64,000 nt of DNA from Selenomonadaceae bacterium (GCA_017527075.1 JAFXQM010000012.1:1-64000), one strand, 5' to 3'; positions 1 to 10,849 are shown, counted from the first letter of the stretch. Numbers and translations are program-made. Notes: generated by a model not told the origin, from the sequence alone.

Positions 1-459
1 GTGGAGGCGGGCGATTACAGCGGAAAAGTGCTCACGGGCTCAGCGGACGGCGATTACATTACAAGCGCGGGCGACAATTTAAAAATCAGCGCGGGCGCAG
101 GCAATGACACATTGTCGGGCGGCGACGGCGCGGAAACTCTCATGGGCGGCGCAGGCTCCGACACTCTCTGGGGCGGTGCAGGCAACGATACGCTCATGGG
201 CGGGGCGGGCTCAGACGTTTTCATTTACAAGCCGAATGAAGGCAAAGATTACATCACGGACTTCACGGCGGATGACATGCTCCAAATCCTAAACACCGAC
301 GGCTCGGCGGGCACGTTTACAAATTCCTCGTTTAAAAATTCCAAGCTCACCATTGCCGTCGAGGGCGGCGGGCACGTCATCTTCCAAAACATCAGTGCGA
401 CCGACACCTTTAACATCAACGGCACGACTTATTCCATCAGCGGCTCGAAGCTGCGCTGA
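1..459 (+). CDS. RTX-like calcium-binding repeat protein, C-terminal fragment
   Basis: This is the 3' end of a gene that begins before the window; the GTG at base 1 is an internal Val codon, because the region aligns with the interior of the next protein. About residues 30-75 are glycine/aspartate nonapeptides (GGAGNDTL type) that bind calcium in RTX proteins. They are followed by the DVFIY...DFTADDMLQIL segment and a C-terminal tail ending SGSKLR, almost the same as the tail of the 626-7225 product (ending SGSKLK). RTX proteins are normally exported by type I secretion, using a C-terminal signal; export is inferred here, since no transporter lies in the window. It forms a tandem paralogous pair with the next gene. 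The fragment is too short to assign an enzymatic domain. Confidence 0.85.
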   Translation: MEAGDYSGKVLTGSADGDYITSAGDNLKISAGAGNDTLSGGDGAETLMGGAGSDTLWGGAGNDTLMGGAGSDVFIYKPNEGKDYITDFTADDMLQILNTDGSAGTFTNSSFKNSKLTIAVEGGGHVIFQNISATDTFNINGTTYSISGSKLR

Positions 460-520
460 GCTGTTAGCTGTCAGCGGTTAGCTGTTAGGATTATTTTCTA
501 ACAGCTATCAGCTATCAGCT
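460..520. repeat. Octamer-type repeat forming a hairpin after a stop codon
   Basis: Degenerate copies of a 7-8 base unit (GCTGTTA/GCTGTCA/GCTATCA) start right after the stop codon. A perfect 9-bp stem pairs AGCTGTTAG (480-488) with CTAACAGCT (498-506). This is one of at least seven such sites in the window. Confidence 0.75.
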
Positions 521-529
521 AAAAAATTT

Positions 530-557
530 CCCGTCGAAAACTCGGCGGGATTTTTTT
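530..557 (+). terminator. Rho-independent terminator
   Basis: CCCGTCGA and the matching CTCGGCGGG form a GC-rich stem around an A-rich loop, followed by seven T. It closes the upstream RTX-like gene. Confidence 0.85.
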
Positions 558-564
558 GCGAATG

Positions 565-595
565 TGATATAATGTTCGTCAAAGGAGTGATTCAT
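565..595 (+). promoter_or_regulatory. Extended -10 promoter and ribosome site of the RTX-like gene
   Basis: TATAAT at 568-573 is preceded by TG (TGATATAAT), an extended -10; no good -35 is seen. AAAGGAG at 581-587 lies 8 bases before the ATG at 596. That ATG opens only ATG-ACA-CCA-TAG, in the same frame as the long ORF. Confidence 0.7.
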
Positions 596-625
596 ATGAC
601 ACCATAGGAAGTTATCAAGAAGTTT

Positions 626-3600
626 ATGGCACGGCTCGCAAACCACGGCCTCGCCCAATCGACCGCCGACCCGGGCAACACCATGCTTGACGCGGCCGTC
701 TGTGCCTCCTCCCGATTTTCTTCCATTCAGGAAGTCATCGACGCGATGGAAGCCGACCAAGCCAAAGCCGAGAAGGAAGCTGTCAAAGAAATTTTCGGCA
801 CGGAGAAACTTTTGTCCGAGCTCACTGCCGCGCAGAAGAATCAACTTGCCAAGAACAATGAAAAAGCCAAAGCCCTGAGCAACGCTTTTTACAACGGGGC
901 GAGCAACGCCATTGCCAACGCCACGACAGTTGAAAGCGTCATCAAGGAGCGCAAGGCTTACATTTTTTTGGAGAAGTATTGCGGCATTCAGTTGCCCACG
1001 CGCTTTTGGATTAAAGCTGACGGCAGTTACACTTGGTACAGCGGCGACAAAGGCTCGACCGGCAATGTGGACACGGGCGCAATCACAGGCTCCGACGCAA
1101 ACATCACTCTCGCGGCGGGCGACACAGATTTTTACGGCACGATACTCACCGCCGCAAATCTTGCCTCCGTTGCCACCCGCCTTGCCGACGGCTCGTTTGT
1201 TTTGGGCACGGGCGAAGAGAAAACCGACCGCTCCATCGTCGACGAAATTTCTGTCAACACATACACTGCCTCCACCTCAGCCGCGCAGAAAATTTATACC
1301 GGCTCGCGCAACTGGGTTGTGCAAGCGACCGACTCCGACGACACAATCACGGCGGACGGTGCCGATTCGATTAACGCGGGCGCGGGCAACGACTCAATCA
1401 CAGTCAACGGTTCGGGCACGACCGTCACGGGCGGTGCAGGAAAAGACACGATTGAAATTTCTGCGCACGTCGACGACGTGACTTTAACCGACTTCAGCGG
1501 CGAAGACGTCATGACAATCAGCGGCAGCTTTGAAGTGGGCGCGGCGAAGATAGAAGACATGCTCTTGGTCATCACGGACGCGACCGGCACACGCAAGCTC
1601 AAGCTCGGCGACTTCACGAATCTCGACGGCACGGTCAACGTCAACGGCACGAAAACTTCAATCAGTCAGTGGCTCAGCGATTCGGGCATAAATCTCGCCG
1701 ACCTCAGCGAAGAAAATAATCAAACTTACTTCGACCAATGGCTCGGCGCGCGCCCGGCTCCCGACGACGAGTATCAGCCCACGCCGATTCAAACGACCGA
1801 CAAGCCCGCGCTCCTTGAACTCGACGAGAAGCCGACGGAAAATTTTTCGCTCAACGTCACGGACTCTGCGCCCACGGTTAATCTTGATAAATTCACCGTG
1901 CTGGCGAACGGCGACAAAGTTTCTGTCGACGGCGCGCAAGTGGGCTCGGTCTCTTCCACTTTCCCGAAGGCTGAAATTTTCACGCGCAACGGACTGACCA
2001 TTCATCTGCTGGGCAAAACGGACGACCCCGAAGGCAAAACAGTTGACGAAGACGGAAAATCTCTCCTCAATCTTTTGACTTTCGACGAACTGAGCGAATC
2101 TCATAAAGCAATCGTCGCGGGGCTTTTCAAATGGTGGGCGGCCGACTGTCTTAACCTCGACGAAAAAAGTTTCGGAATCAGTTTCAATTCGCAGACCGCC
2201 ATGATTAAAGATATCGGGCTTTACTTTTACAACGACAAGAACTCCGAGACTCTGGCCGCTGTCGGAAATGTTCAACGCAAAAGCTCCGACGGTGTGCCCA
2301 CGAAATTGACACTTCAAGTCAACATGAAATACTACGACAACGTCAACGCGACCGACGCTGACGGCGAAGGCTTTTACAACGAAAAAAGCTCCGGCTTCCT
2401 TGACCGCACGCTCGCCCATGAATTTATCCACGCGCTCATGGCTGCCAACGTCAACTTCTTTAACTCTTTACCCGAATTTATCTCCGAAGGCACTGCGGAA
2501 CTGGCGCACGGTATCGACGACGAACGCGGGCACAGAATTTTTGAAATTGCTTACACCGACAGCCGTCTGGAAAATGCCTTGGCAATGAAAAGCGGCACCG
2601 GCACCAACGACGCTTATGCCGGCGGCTTCATGTTCCTGCGCTATTTCGCCAAACATGCCGCGCTTCAAACTTTGCTGCGCCCTGCCTTTGGCGACATCAC
2701 TGCCAATGTCTATCTGTCCCGTTTCAAAAGCGGCGATAAACTCTACGCCGACGACAAAGGCAACGTCTCCACCGATAGCCGCGACATTCTCCTCGGCGAA
2801 ATTAAATCCCTTGACGGCTTCCTTACCTACGTCGTCAATGACAACGGCGTCAAACAATTCATCACCACCGCCTCCAACATTTCTCGTGTCAGCGGGCTCA
2901 GTGCCAACACTCATCTGACCGGCTCCTCGGTCGGCGAATACATCGAAGTCGCAGAGGGCGCAAATTCCATTAACAACGGCGCAGGCTCCGACACTCTCTC
3001 CATCACAGGTCAATACGCCTCTATCAACACCGGCGCCGGCTCTGATTCTGTCCTGTGCGTCGACGGCTCTCACCACTTAATAAATCTCGGCGACGGTGAT
3101 AATTTCCTTTCTGTTCTTCCTTCTGTCGTCTACGACAACTCTGTCTCCGCCGGCGCAGGTAACGATTTCGTCTCCATCAAAGGCGGCATCGGCAATATCA
3201 TTTCCACCGGTAACGGCAACGATTCGCTCGCTCTTTATAATTTCGCCGATTCCAAAGACAATCTCTTCGACGCGGGCGCAGGCTCCGACAAAATCACCGT
3301 GGGCGCAGGCAAGAATAACACTTTCCTCGGCGGCGACGACTTAATTTATTTCATCAACTTCATCGACAGCAGCGGCAAAGCCGACAACACGGCCATCACC
3401 GCCAACTTTATCGACGCGGGCGCAGGAAACGACAAAATCATCGTCTACGGCTCCGACAACACCATCTGCGCAGGCAACGGCTCCGACACCATACAAAATT
3501 TCGGAAATAAAATTTTGATTCAGTACACATCAGGTGACGGCAACGATTTAATCCGCGGCTTCAACGCCACGAGCACTTTGCAAATCGGTGGCGACTCAGA

Positions 3601-6600
3601 CTCCTACTTCTCCGAGACCGTCGGCTCCGATATTGTCGTCACTGTCGGCGAAGGCAAGATAACCCTGCAGGGCGCGGCGTCTCTGTCGAGCGTGAACATT
3701 GCCGGCACTTTCATCAACCCGAAGCTCATCACGCTGACGGAAGGCAACGACTCCTATTCCAACTCTCTCGGCGGCGCAACCATCTCTGCACTCGGCGGCA
3801 ACGACTCCATTTCCAACAGCGGCGACAACGTATCCATAAACGCAGGCGCGGGGAATGATTCAATTCAAAACAGCGGCAAGAACGTCACAATCAAATACAC
3901 GGGCGGCTTCGATTTAATCAACGGCTTCAGCGCGACGAGCACTTTGCAAATCGGCTCAGGTTCTGACTCCTATTTCTCCGAGACAGTCGGCTCCGATATC
4001 CTCGTCACAGTCGGCGACGGCAAGATAACCCTGCAGGGCGCGGCGTCTCTGTCGAGCGTGAACATTGCCGGCACTTTCATCAACCCGAAGCTCATCACGC
4101 TGACGGAAGGCAACGATTCCTATTCCAACTCTCTCAGCGGCGCGACGATTGCGGCACTCGGCGGCAACGACTCCGTTCGCAACTACGGCTCCAACGTTTC
4201 TATCGACGCCGGCGCAGGCTCCGATTCCATCCGAAACTTCAGCGCTCTCGTGACAATTAACGGGGGCGCGGGTAATGACTCCATTTACAACTTCAAACTT
4301 TGGGAAGACAGAAAATATTTCAGCGATAACTTGACAATCAACAGCGGCGCGGGCGACGATTACATTTTCAACCAAAGCGATAACGTAACCATCAGCTCAG
4401 GCGAAGACAACGATTACATTCGAAGCTGGGGCTCGCACGTGACAATCGATTCAGGGGCGGGCGACGATTCAATTCAAAACGGTTACGACGAAGGGATAAC
4501 AAACGCGACAATCACCTCGGGCGACGGCAACGACTCTATCAACAACTACGCCACCAACGTGACAATCAACGCGGGTGCGGGCGACGATACTATTCGCAAT
4601 TACAGGGGCGAGAACGTGACAATCAACGCGGGTGCGGGCAATGATTACATTGACAACAGCGGCGACAAGGTGACAATCAGCGCGGGCGCGGGGAATGATT
4701 CAATTAAAAACAGCGGCTCCAATGTATCGATGGACGCGGGCGAGGGCTCCGACTCCGTTTGCAACTACGACTCCAACGTCTCAATCAACGCGGGCGCGGA
4801 CGACGATTACATTTTCAACTACGGCGACTCGGTGACCATGGACGGGGGCGTGGGCAACGACTCAATTCAAAACAGCGGCTCGAACGTCTCAATCAACGGT
4901 GGCTTGGGCGACGATTCCATTTACAACGGTGGCACGAACGTTTCAATGGACGGGGGCGCGGGTAACGATTCCATTTACAACGGTGGCACGAACGTTTCAA
5001 TGGACGGGGGCGCGGGTAACGATTCCATTCACAACTGGGGCGACTCGGTTTCAATCGCGGCGGGCGAAGGAAACGATTCCATTTACAGCTACGATACTAG
5101 CGAAAACGTGACGATGGACGGAGTCGCGGACGACGATTACATTTTCAACTACGGCTCCAACGTATCAATGGACGGAGGCGCGGGCGACGATTACATTTCC
5201 TTGGGCAGCTATTGGCGCGACGGCAGCCGACACGACCCTTCCAAAGTAACAATCAACGGGGGCACGGGCGACGATACAATTTACAACAATGGCGAGAACG
5301 TGACAATCGAGGCGGGCGCAGGCGACGATTCCATTAACAATTACGGTAAAAATACACTGTTCAAATACAGCGCAGGCAACGATTTAATCCGAGGTTTCAA
5401 CGAGACGAGCACGCTGGAAATTGACGAAGGGTATTCAACGAGTTTTATTAAAGGCAACGACTACATCTTCACCGTGGGTAAGGACTCCATCACGCTGGTC
5501 GGGGCGGCAAGCTTGGACGCCTTCAACATCAACGACGAGACGCTTTATAACCACAGATGGATCCTGGAAGGAACCACTGCGACTTACGGTTCGCCGAGCA
5601 AAACTCTGGTCACCGTCACGGGCGTGAAGAGTTTGGACGGCATTTCTTTGGACAGAAAAACCGTGACGGTATCGGCGGCGGTGCTGGGCACGGACAAAGT
5701 TTCAATCAGCGACGGCTACACGTTAAAGCTTAACGCGGATGTCATTACTCCAAAGACAGTCGAAGCGAATTACACTCCCTCCACAATGACTTACACGAGC
5801 GCGGGGACGAGTGCGGGTTACACGCTCAGCGATGACGGGAAGACAATCACATACTCTGCGGCGACAACCGAGACGCTTAAATTTAGCGGCGTGAACGAGT
5901 CGGCAACGGTAAAGGATTTCGCGGTGAGTGGCACTACCGTCACGATTAAAGAAAATGCGGTCAAAACGGACGGCACGCCGATAAAAGTTTTGACGGAAGA
6001 ATACACGCTCGCGCTCGGCGAAGGGATGACCGCTCCGACGGACAACGCGGGCACACTCAAAGACGAAGTGTACACCTACGGCGGAAAGACGGCGGGCTAC
6101 GTGGTCAGCGAGGACGCGAAGTCAGTCAGCTGCACACGCGCGACAAATCCGACGTTGGAACTGGTTGGCTTGGCAAGTGAGCCGAGTGCCCCCGATGACG
6201 AATATTTCATGACGTTGAAGCCCGAAAATTTTAAAGGCAATGTATCGGTGAAGAGCAACGCGAGCAGATATTATTTCTTCTTGGAGGCAGGAGACTACGG
6301 GAAGAAAATGTTCACGGGCGGCACGGTTGAAGACTACATATCGTCGGCGGGCACGAACGTGTCAATCCTGGGCGGAGCAGGCAATGACCAACTTTTCGGG
6401 AACGCGGGCAAGGACGTCCTGCGCGGGGGAGCAGATGACGACAAACTATACGGCAGAGCAGGCGAAGATTCTTTGCTCGGCGAGGCGGGTAATGATTACT
6501 TGGACGGCGAAGACGGAAAAGACACGCTCTATGGCGGCAAGGGCAATGACACTTTGCGCGGAGGCGATGGCTGGGATTCACTTTACGGCGAGGCGGGTAA

Positions 6601-7225
6601 TGATTACCTTTATGGCGGCGACGGAAAAGACGCGCTCAGCGGCGGGGAAGGCAATGACTATTTGACCGGCGGCGACGGCGCAGACACACTCTCAGGCGGC
6701 GCAGGAAAAGATACGCTGTGGGGTGGCGAAGGTGCCGACAGCTTGAACGGCGAGGATGGCAAAGACTACCTGCATGGTGACAGCGGCGACGACAGATTGG
6801 TTGGCGACAGCGGCGACGACCACATTTATGGCGGCGAAGGAAACGACAGCTTGAACGGCGGCTTCGGCAACGATTCACTCTCGGGCGACGCGGGCAACGA
6901 TTCACTCTCGGGCGGCGAAGGCTCCGACACGCTCCGGGGCGGCGCAGGAAATGACAGCCTGTGGGGCGGCGCAGGCTCCGACGTGTTCATATATAACGCA
7001 AACGAAGGCAAAGATAAAATCATGGACTTCACGGGCTCCGATATGCTCCAAATCCTCAAGGCGAACGGCTCGCAGGGCACGTTTACAAACTCGTCTTTCA
7101 AGAGCGGCAACCTCACCTTGGCAGTCGGCGGCGGCGGGCACGTGGTGTTCAGCGGCGTGAGTAGGAGCGACACGTTTAATATCAACGGCACCGTTCACAA
7201 AATCAGCGGCTCGAAGTTGAAGTGA
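626..7225 (+). CDS. Giant RTX-like repeat protein with gluzincin-type peptidase motif
   Basis: A 2,199-residue protein with no signal peptide, probably a type I-secreted surface or extracellular protein (inference). A helical N-terminal part of about 130 residues leads to short RTX-like repeats (about 245-340). A peptidase-like region carries HEFIH (598-602) and E621 in a SEGTAEL context, the HExxH-18-E spacing of gluzincin zinc proteases. Next come many 18-20-residue degenerate repeats ([15 protein letters not shown] type), TSTLQIG modules near residues 982, 1102 and 1592, a beta-rich region at about 1650-1850 and canonical RTX nonapeptides at about 1915-2120. Start problem: the best ribosome site serves ATG 596, in the same frame, but codon 4 there is TAG. 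ATG 626 has only weak upstream pairing. The original start may have read MTP-Q-EVIKKF before a CAG-to-TAG change. Expression is therefore uncertain. Peptidase activity is inferred only from the motif. Confidence 0.85.
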   Translation: MARLANHGLAQSTADPGNTMLDAAVCASSRFSSIQEVIDAMEADQAKAEKEAVKEIFGTEKLLSELTAAQKNQLAKNNEKAKALSNAFYNGASNAIANATTVESVIKERKAYIFLEKYCGIQLPTRFWIKADGSYTWYSGDKGSTGNVDTGAITGSDANITLAAGDTDFYGTILTAANLASVATRLADGSFVLGTGEEKTDRSIVDEISVNTYTASTSAAQKIYTGSRNWVVQATDSDDTITADGADSINAGAGNDSITVNGSGTTVTGGAGKDTIEISAHVDDVTLTDFSGEDVMTISGSFEVGAAKIEDMLLVITDATGTRKLKLGDFTNLDGTVNVNGTKTSISQWLSDSGINLADLSEENNQTYFDQWLGARPAPDDEYQPTPIQTTDKPALLELDEKPTENFSLNVTDSAPTVNLDKFTVLANGDKVSVDGAQVGSVSSTFPKAEIFTRNGLTIHLLGKTDDPEGKTVDEDGKSLLNLLTFDELSESHKAIVAGLFKWWAADCLNLDEKSFGISFNSQTAMIKDIGLYFYNDKNSETLAAVGNVQRKSSDGVPTKLTLQVNMKYYDNVNATDADGEGFYNEKSSGFLDRTLAHEFIHALMAANVNFFNSLPEFISEGTAELAHGIDDERGHRIFEIAYTDSRLENALAMKSGTGTNDAYAGGFMFLRYFAKHAALQTLLRPAFGDITANVYLSRFKSGDKLYADDKGNVSTDSRDILLGEIKSLDGFLTYVVNDNGVKQFITTASNISRVSGLSANTHLTGSSVGEYIEVAEGANSINNGAGSDTLSITGQYASINTGAGSDSVLCVDGSHHLINLGDGDNFLSVLPSVVYDNSVSAGAGNDFVSIKGGIGNIISTGNGNDSLALYNFADSKDNLFDAGAGSDKITVGAGKNNTFLGGDDLIYFINFIDSSGKADNTAITANFIDAGAGNDKIIVYGSDNTICAGNGSDTIQNFGNKILIQYTSGDGNDLIRGFNATSTLQIGGDSDSYFSETVGSDIVVTVGEGKITLQGAASLSSVNIAGTFINPKLITLTEGNDSYSNSLGGATISALGGNDSISNSGDNVSINAGAGNDSIQNSGKNVTIKYTGGFDLINGFSATSTLQIGSGSDSYFSETVGSDILVTVGDGKITLQGAASLSSVNIAGTFINPKLITLTEGNDSYSNSLSGATIAALGGNDSVRNYGSNVSIDAGAGSDSIRNFSALVTINGGAGNDSIYNFKLWEDRKYFSDNLTINSGAGDDYIFNQSDNVTISSGEDNDYIRSWGSHVTIDSGAGDDSIQNGYDEGITNATITSGDGNDSINNYATNVTINAGAGDDTIRNYRGENVTINAGAGNDYIDNSGDKVTISAGAGNDSIKNSGSNVSMDAGEGSDSVCNYDSNVSINAGADDDYIFNYGDSVTMDGGVGNDSIQNSGSNVSINGGLGDDSIYNGGTNVSMDGGAGNDSIYNGGTNVSMDGGAGNDSIHNWGDSVSIAAGEGNDSIYSYDTSENVTMDGVADDDYIFNYGSNVSMDGGAGDDYISLGSYWRDGSRHDPSKVTINGGTGDDTIYNNGENVTIEAGAGDDSINNYGKNTLFKYSAGNDLIRGFNETSTLEIDEGYSTSFIKGNDYIFTVGKDSITLVGAASLDAFNINDETLYNHRWILEGTTATYGSPSKTLVTVTGVKSLDGISLDRKTVTVSAAVLGTDKVSISDGYTLKLNADVITPKTVEANYTPSTMTYTSAGTSAGYTLSDDGKTITYSAATTETLKFSGVNESATVKDFAVSGTTVTIKENAVKTDGTPIKVLTEEYTLALGEGMTAPTDNAGTLKDEVYTYGGKTAGYVVSEDAKSVSCTRATNPTLELVGLASEPSAPDDEYFMTLKPENFKGNVSVKSNASRYYFFLEAGDYGKKMFTGGTVEDYISSAGTNVSILGGAGNDQLFGNAGKDVLRGGADDDKLYGRAGEDSLLGEAGNDYLDGEDGKDTLYGGKGNDTLRGGDGWDSLYGEAGNDYLYGGDGKDALSGGEGNDYLTGGDGADTLSGGAGKDTLWGGEGADSLNGEDGKDYLHGDSGDDRLVGDSGDDHIYGGEGNDSLNGGFGNDSLSGDAGNDSLSGGEGSDTLRGGAGNDSLWGGAGSDVFIYNANEGKDKIMDFTGSDMLQILKANGSQGTFTNSSFKSGNLTLAVGGGGHVVFSGVSRSDTFNINGTVHKISGSKLK
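3571..4133 (+). repeat. 360-bp-spaced duplication inside the RTX-like gene
   Basis: The segment encoding TSTLQIG through [14 protein letters not shown] and [18 protein letters not shown] occurs at about 3571-3773 and again at about 3931-4133, nearly identical in DNA. It marks recent internal duplication. Confidence 0.8.
4915..5028 (+). repeat. Exact 54-bp tandem repeat
   Basis: Two adjacent identical 54-base units (18 residues, [18 protein letters not shown] register). They lie in a longer array of diverged 54-60-base units, a likely site of slippage. Confidence 0.8.
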
Positions 7226-7280
7226 TTAGTGATTGGTGGTTAGAAAAAATCTAATCACTAATCACTTGGCACCAATCACT
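7226..7280. repeat. Octamer-type repeat hairpin after the RTX-like gene
   Basis: TTAGTGAT-type units follow the stop codon; AGTGATTGGTGGTTAG pairs with CTAATCACTAATCACT (16 bp with G-T pairs) around an A-rich loop. Confidence 0.75.
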
Positions 7281-7287
7281 AAAAAAT

Positions 7288-7315
7288 CCCGTCGAGTTTT
7301 CGGCGGGATTTTTTT
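7288..7315. terminator. Bidirectional terminator between convergent genes
   Basis: CCCGTCG and CGGCGGG pair around AGTTTT; seven T follow on the plus strand and an A run precedes the stem, giving a U run for minus-strand transcripts. It serves both the RTX-like gene and tyrA. Confidence 0.85.
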
Positions 7316-8205
7316 CAGTTCGGGTCGAAGGTGACGGCTTCCAAAATTGCATCGCGGCGCGCTTTTGACTTGGCAAAATAATCGTGGACGGCTTGGCGGT
7401 CGCGAGCGTCGATTGCGTCGATGACTTTGCCGAGGATGTCTTGGAGGTCGCGCAGGTGAGCGGCAATGGCGTCGCCGTTTGTCATGCAGATGTCCGCCCA
7501 CATGTCGGCGTTTGAGCTGGCGATACGCGTCGTGTCCTTGAAACCGCCGCCGACTAATTTCAAACACGAGTCGAGGTCGTCGCCTGCGTCGTTGAGGAGA
7601 GTGACGAGCGCGGCAGCAGTCAGGTGCGGCACGTGGCTGATGATTGAGGCGCAACGGTCGTGCTTGGCAATGTCAATCGTCAGGAAGTTTGCTTCGGTCA
7701 GGCGCAGGAGGTTCATCAATTTTTCGTGAACCTCAGTCGGCGCGCCCGTGTCTTCGACGATAACATAAGCCTTGCCCTTGAAAAGATTTTTGTCCGCCGC
7801 GTCGACGCCCGATTTCTCTCTGCCCGTCATTGGGTGACCGGCGATGTAAAAAATATCGGGCGGGAGAATTTTTTGGAGCTCCTGCCAAATGAATTGCTTG
7901 GTCGAGCCGGCGTCGGTGAGGATTGCGCCCGATTTGACGAACGGCAAAATTTTTTTGACCATGGGCACAATTTGCAGGACAGGCGGGCTGAGGAAAATTA
8001 TATCAGCGTCGCCGACAACTTGAGCAATGTCAGCGGTCGCCAAATCCACTGCGCCGAGTTCCATCGCGCGTCGCATTGAATTTTCCGTGCGGCACAAGCC
8101 CGTGATAAAAATTTTGTCGCCGAGTTTATCTTTGAGGCACAAGCCGAGCGAGCCGCCGATTAACCCGACGCCGATAATCGCCAGCTTAGGGACAAGTTTT
8201 TCCAT
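7315..8205 (-). CDS. tyrA: Prephenate dehydrogenase
   Basis: Oxidatively decarboxylates prephenate to 4-hydroxyphenylpyruvate with NAD(P)+, the committed step to tyrosine; cytosolic. The 296-residue product opens with a Rossmann loop GVGLIGGSLG and has the family's GHPMTG motif near residue 140 and the all-helical C-terminal half used for dimerisation. No ACT or chorismate mutase domain is fused, so it is the short monofunctional form. ATG 8205 follows AGGAG with 7-base spacing. It lies downstream of aroF on the same strand, with a dispersed repeat of about 260 bp between, so the two may be co-transcribed if that hairpin element is read through. Confidence 0.93.
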   Translation of the reverse strand: MEKLVPKLAIIGVGLIGGSLGLCLKDKLGDKIFITGLCRTENSMRRAMELGAVDLATADIAQVVGDADIIFLSPPVLQIVPMVKKILPFVKSGAILTDAGSTKQFIWQELQKILPPDIFYIAGHPMTGREKSGVDAADKNLFKGKAYVIVEDTGAPTEVHEKLMNLLRLTEANFLTIDIAKHDRCASIISHVPHLTAAALVTLLNDAGDDLDSCLKLVGGGFKDTTRIASSNADMWADICMTNGDAIAAHLRDLQDILGKVIDAIDARDRQAVHDYFAKSKARRDAILEAVTFDPN

Positions 8206-8255
8206 TTTTAACTCCTAACTTTTAATGTAGCGCAATCAATCGCGCTGACGAAATC

Positions 8256-8521
8256 AGAGGCGCGCATGGACGCGCGCCGCGCCGCGTCTGACGCCGTGAT
8301 GGCGTCATCCGGCGCACACCAGGCTGCGGGTAATCTCAACCTCCGAGCCGTGCACGAGGAGCCGCCCCCGCGAGGCTCCCTTTTCTTTTGCTTCTTTTCT
8401 TTTGGGTGAGCAAAAGAAAAGAAGGTTCAAAAACTCAAAAGAAATTTTTCGGCTTAATCGAAGGAACGAGCCAAGATATTGAGGAAAGATTCTGCGAGTC
8501 CACTCTTGAGAAAGAGGGGAC
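8256..8521 (+). repeat. Dispersed structured repeat, copy A
   Basis: Fills the tyrA-aroF gap. Three hairpins in order: GGCGCGC/GCGCGCC near 8259; TGACGCC-GTGAT-GGCGTCA; and a long pyrimidine/purine stem, CTTCTTTTCTTTTG (8389-8402) with CAAAAGAAAAGAAG (8409-8422). The tail ends ACTCTTGAGAAAGAGGGG. Copies recur at 11267, 40484 and, inverted, at 45554. No convincing protein; the ORFs across it are low-complexity. Confidence 0.85.
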
Positions 8522-8524
8522 AAA

Positions 8525-9538
8525 TTAAATCGTCTTCCCCATGACTTTTGCAATGCCGCCCAAACTTTGCATGAGTTCGGAGAAAGCTTCGGGCGTGAGA
8601 GATTGGTCGCCGTCGGAGAGAGCTTTTTCGGGGTGCGGGTGCACTTCGATAATCAAACCGTCCGCGCCCGCCGCCAAAGCCGCGCGAGCCATGGGCGCAA
8701 CCATTTTCCAGCGTCCCGTGCCGTGAGAGGGGTCAACGACGATTGGCAAGTGACTGAGTTCCTTGACGGCCGCCACCGCCGACAAATCCAGCGTGTTGCG
8801 CGTGAAAGTCTCGTAAGTGCGGATTCCGCGTTCGCAGAAGATGACTTGTTCGTTACCGCCGCTCATGATGTATTCGGCCGCGTTGAGCCACTCGCTTATC
8901 GTCGCGCTGAGTCCGCGCTTGAGAAGGATTGGCTTCGAGCATTTGCCCAGAGCTTTGAGCATTTGGAAATTTTGCATGTTGCGCGCACCCACCTGAAGGA
9001 TGTCCGCGTACTTGCAAAAAGTTTCGATGTCGTCCTTGTCGACGATTTCCGTGACGACCCGCAGGTCAAATTCGTCGGCAACCTTGCGCAAAAGTTTCAA
9101 GCCTTCCTCGCCGAGCCCCTGAAAGTCATACGGCGAAGTGCGCGGCTTGAATGCTCCGCCGCGTAAAAATTTCGCGCCGCAAGCTTTGACGGCAGAGGCC
9201 GCCTCGCGCAGTTGCTCCAAACTTTCCACGGCACAAGGACCCGCCATGACCACGACTTCATTGCCGCCGATTTTGATTCCGCCCGCGTCCACGACCGTGT
9301 CTTCGGGGTGAAAGTCGCGGCTGACGAGTTTATATTTCTCGGTTATGCGAACGGTCTTTTCGACGCCCGCCATCATCTGCAGCTCCAAGTTCGCGATGAT
9401 TTTTTTGTCGCCGATTACGCCGACGATTGTAACCTCTTCGCCCTTGGAAAGATGAGTGCGCAGACCCGCCGCCTCAATCTTTTTCACGACCGCCGACAAA
9501 TTTTCGGGCGTTGAGCCGGGTTTCATTACAACTATCAT
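8525..9538 (-). CDS. aroF: 3-deoxy-7-phosphoheptulonate synthase (DAHP synthase)
   Basis: Condenses phosphoenolpyruvate and erythrose 4-phosphate to DAHP, the first step of the shikimate pathway. The 337-residue protein has a ferredoxin-like N-terminal domain (residues 1-70, beginning MIVVMKPGST), typical of the type I-beta enzymes and often a feedback-control domain, then the TIM-barrel catalytic domain with AGPCAVES, GGAFKPRTSPY, the KRG segment and DPSHGTG motifs. A promoter lies at 9573-9601, and ATG 9538 follows AAAGGATGG. It is probably the first gene of an aroF-tyrA unit, consistent with supplying tyrosine. Confidence 0.95.
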   Translation of the reverse strand: MIVVMKPGSTPENLSAVVKKIEAAGLRTHLSKGEEVTIVGVIGDKKIIANLELQMMAGVEKTVRITEKYKLVSRDFHPEDTVVDAGGIKIGGNEVVVMAGPCAVESLEQLREAASAVKACGAKFLRGGAFKPRTSPYDFQGLGEEGLKLLRKVADEFDLRVVTEIVDKDDIETFCKYADILQVGARNMQNFQMLKALGKCSKPILLKRGLSATISEWLNAAEYIMSGGNEQVIFCERGIRTYETFTRNTLDLSAVAAVKELSHLPIVVDPSHGTGRWKMVAPMARAALAAGADGLIIEVHPHPEKALSDGDQSLTPEAFSELMQSLGGIAKVMGKTI

Positions 9539-9572
9539 AAAACTAAAACCATCCTTTCATTTCTGCCGAGTG

Positions 9573-9601
9573 ATTGTATATCTTTTCCGAGCAAAAGGCA
9601 A
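9573..9601 (-). promoter_or_regulatory. Promoter of aroF
   Basis: Reading the minus strand: TTGCCT (9601-9596), 17 bases, TACAAT (9578-9573). It sits in the divergent gap between aroF and the LPP20-like gene. Confidence 0.65.
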
Positions 9602-9668
9602 CGCGCATATTTTTTAAAGCGGCTTTAACGAAGGCATGATAAATTTCGCGGAAAGGAGAGTGATGGAG

Positions 9669-10793
9669 ATGAAGGTGCCAAAAATTTTTTCGGCACTCGC
9701 GGCGGCGATTTTGCTCACGAGTGCAAACGTGTCTGCCGAGGCGATTGACTTTGCCGACGGCGTGGACTGGCAGAGGCGAGTCATCACCGTGACCGGCGAA
9801 GGAATCGTTCCGCCCGACGCAGTCAATTACACGCAAGCAAAGGGTTTGGCGTCGAAGGCGGCAAAGGCTGACGCTTACCGCAAGCTCGGCGAGATTATCA
9901 ACGGCGTGCGCGTCGAGGGCGAAACGACCGTCGAGAAAATGCTGACCACTTACGACCAAGTCAAAGTCAAAGTCGAGGCGACGATTAAGGGTGCCAAAGT
10001 CCTCAACGAAACTTTCCTGAGCGACGGCGGTTATCGGGTGACTGTGCAAGTACCGCTGTTCGGAACGACAAATTCATTGGCGGGTGCCGTCTTTGAAAAA
10101 AATTCGGCGGTTGAACCTTTCCCGAATCCCGTCACGGAAATTGAGCCGTCACTCGTGCCTTACAGTTCGTCGACGCCCGTCAAGCAGCGTTTGGAATTCG
10201 CGCGGAGAGGAACGACGACTGCGCCGCAAAATTTTGAATCCGTCCCGACGACGCCTTATCGTTCGCCGCTGTCGAGGATGTCGCTTCAATCTTTCGACTC
10301 AATCATTTTGCAAAACGTTCAGATGAATTCGTTGACGATTCAGGAGCCGACTTATATTCAGCCCGCGCCGAGCACGCAAATGCCTTCCGACGCCCCGACG
10401 ACTCAGAGACCCGCCCGCCGCACGGTCGCAGAGTACGCGTCGATGGCTCGGGGCGATTACACCGGCTTAATCGTCGACTGCCGCGGCCTGGGATTGCAAC
10501 CCGTCATGAGTGCCGTCATAAAGAACACGAACGGCACAAAAATTTACGGGCACAAAAATCTTGACATCGACAGAATCATCCGCGAGGGCTTGGCGGATTA
10601 TATCAGCGACGAGGAAAGCGTCGGGCGCGCGGGCTCCAATCCGCTGGTGGTCAGAGCCGTCGCCGTCGAGGATTTCAACAGCAACCCCGTCTTGGCGATT
10701 CCCGACTCTAATCGCGTTTTGATTGAAAATTACGCGTCGAAGTTCCTCAAGGACATGAAAGTCGTTTTCCTCTTCGACAGCTTCGAGTATTAA
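9669..10793 (+). CDS. Secreted LPP20-like (flagellar-assembly/LPP20 type) protein
   Basis: A protein of about 375 residues with a clear signal peptide (MKVPKIFSALAAAILL..., cleavage near SAEA), so periplasmic or envelope-located. Residues about 50-130 resemble the LPP20 fold: alanine/lysine-rich helices (AKGLASKAAKADAYRKLGE) followed by EGETTVEKML and a beta segment with YRVTVQVPLFG. A proline/serine-rich linker leads to a C-terminal alpha/beta domain (GLIVDCRGLGLQPVMS ... VVFLFDSFEY). The ORF opens upstream at 9636, but AGGAG (9654-9658) places the start at ATG 9669 or ATG 9663. It is transcribed divergently from aroF. The true function is unknown; related proteins occur near envelope or flagellar genes. 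Confidence 0.7.
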   Translation: MKVPKIFSALAAAILLTSANVSAEAIDFADGVDWQRRVITVTGEGIVPPDAVNYTQAKGLASKAAKADAYRKLGEIINGVRVEGETTVEKMLTTYDQVKVKVEATIKGAKVLNETFLSDGGYRVTVQVPLFGTTNSLAGAVFEKNSAVEPFPNPVTEIEPSLVPYSSSTPVKQRLEFARRGTTTAPQNFESVPTTPYRSPLSRMSLQSFDSIILQNVQMNSLTIQEPTYIQPAPSTQMPSDAPTTQRPARRTVAEYASMARGDYTGLIVDCRGLGLQPVMSAVIKNTNGTKIYGHKNLDIDRIIREGLADYISDEESVGRAGSNPLVVRAVAVEDFNSNPVLAIPDSNRVLIENYASKFLKDMKVVFLFDSFEY

Positions 10794-10849
10794 ATCCATT
10801 CTGCTCACTCGCCGCCAATGCAGGCGGCAATTTTTTTGGAGGGATTCAA

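Noticed and set aside
1..3. GTG at the first base as a gene start
   Set aside because: The codon aligns with the interior of the homologous RTX-like protein ([13 protein letters not shown] region), so it is internal Val of a gene cut by the window edge.
3750..5350. CRISPR-like regular repeats
   Set aside because: The periodic units are in frame with the RTX-like ORF, encode glycine/aspartate turns, and lack unique spacers of constant length.
8305..8553. 82-codon minus-strand ORF across the dispersed repeat (and similar ORFs in other copies)
   Set aside because: Low-complexity product made from the pyrimidine/purine hairpin; the copies do not keep a common reading frame, while the stems do covary.
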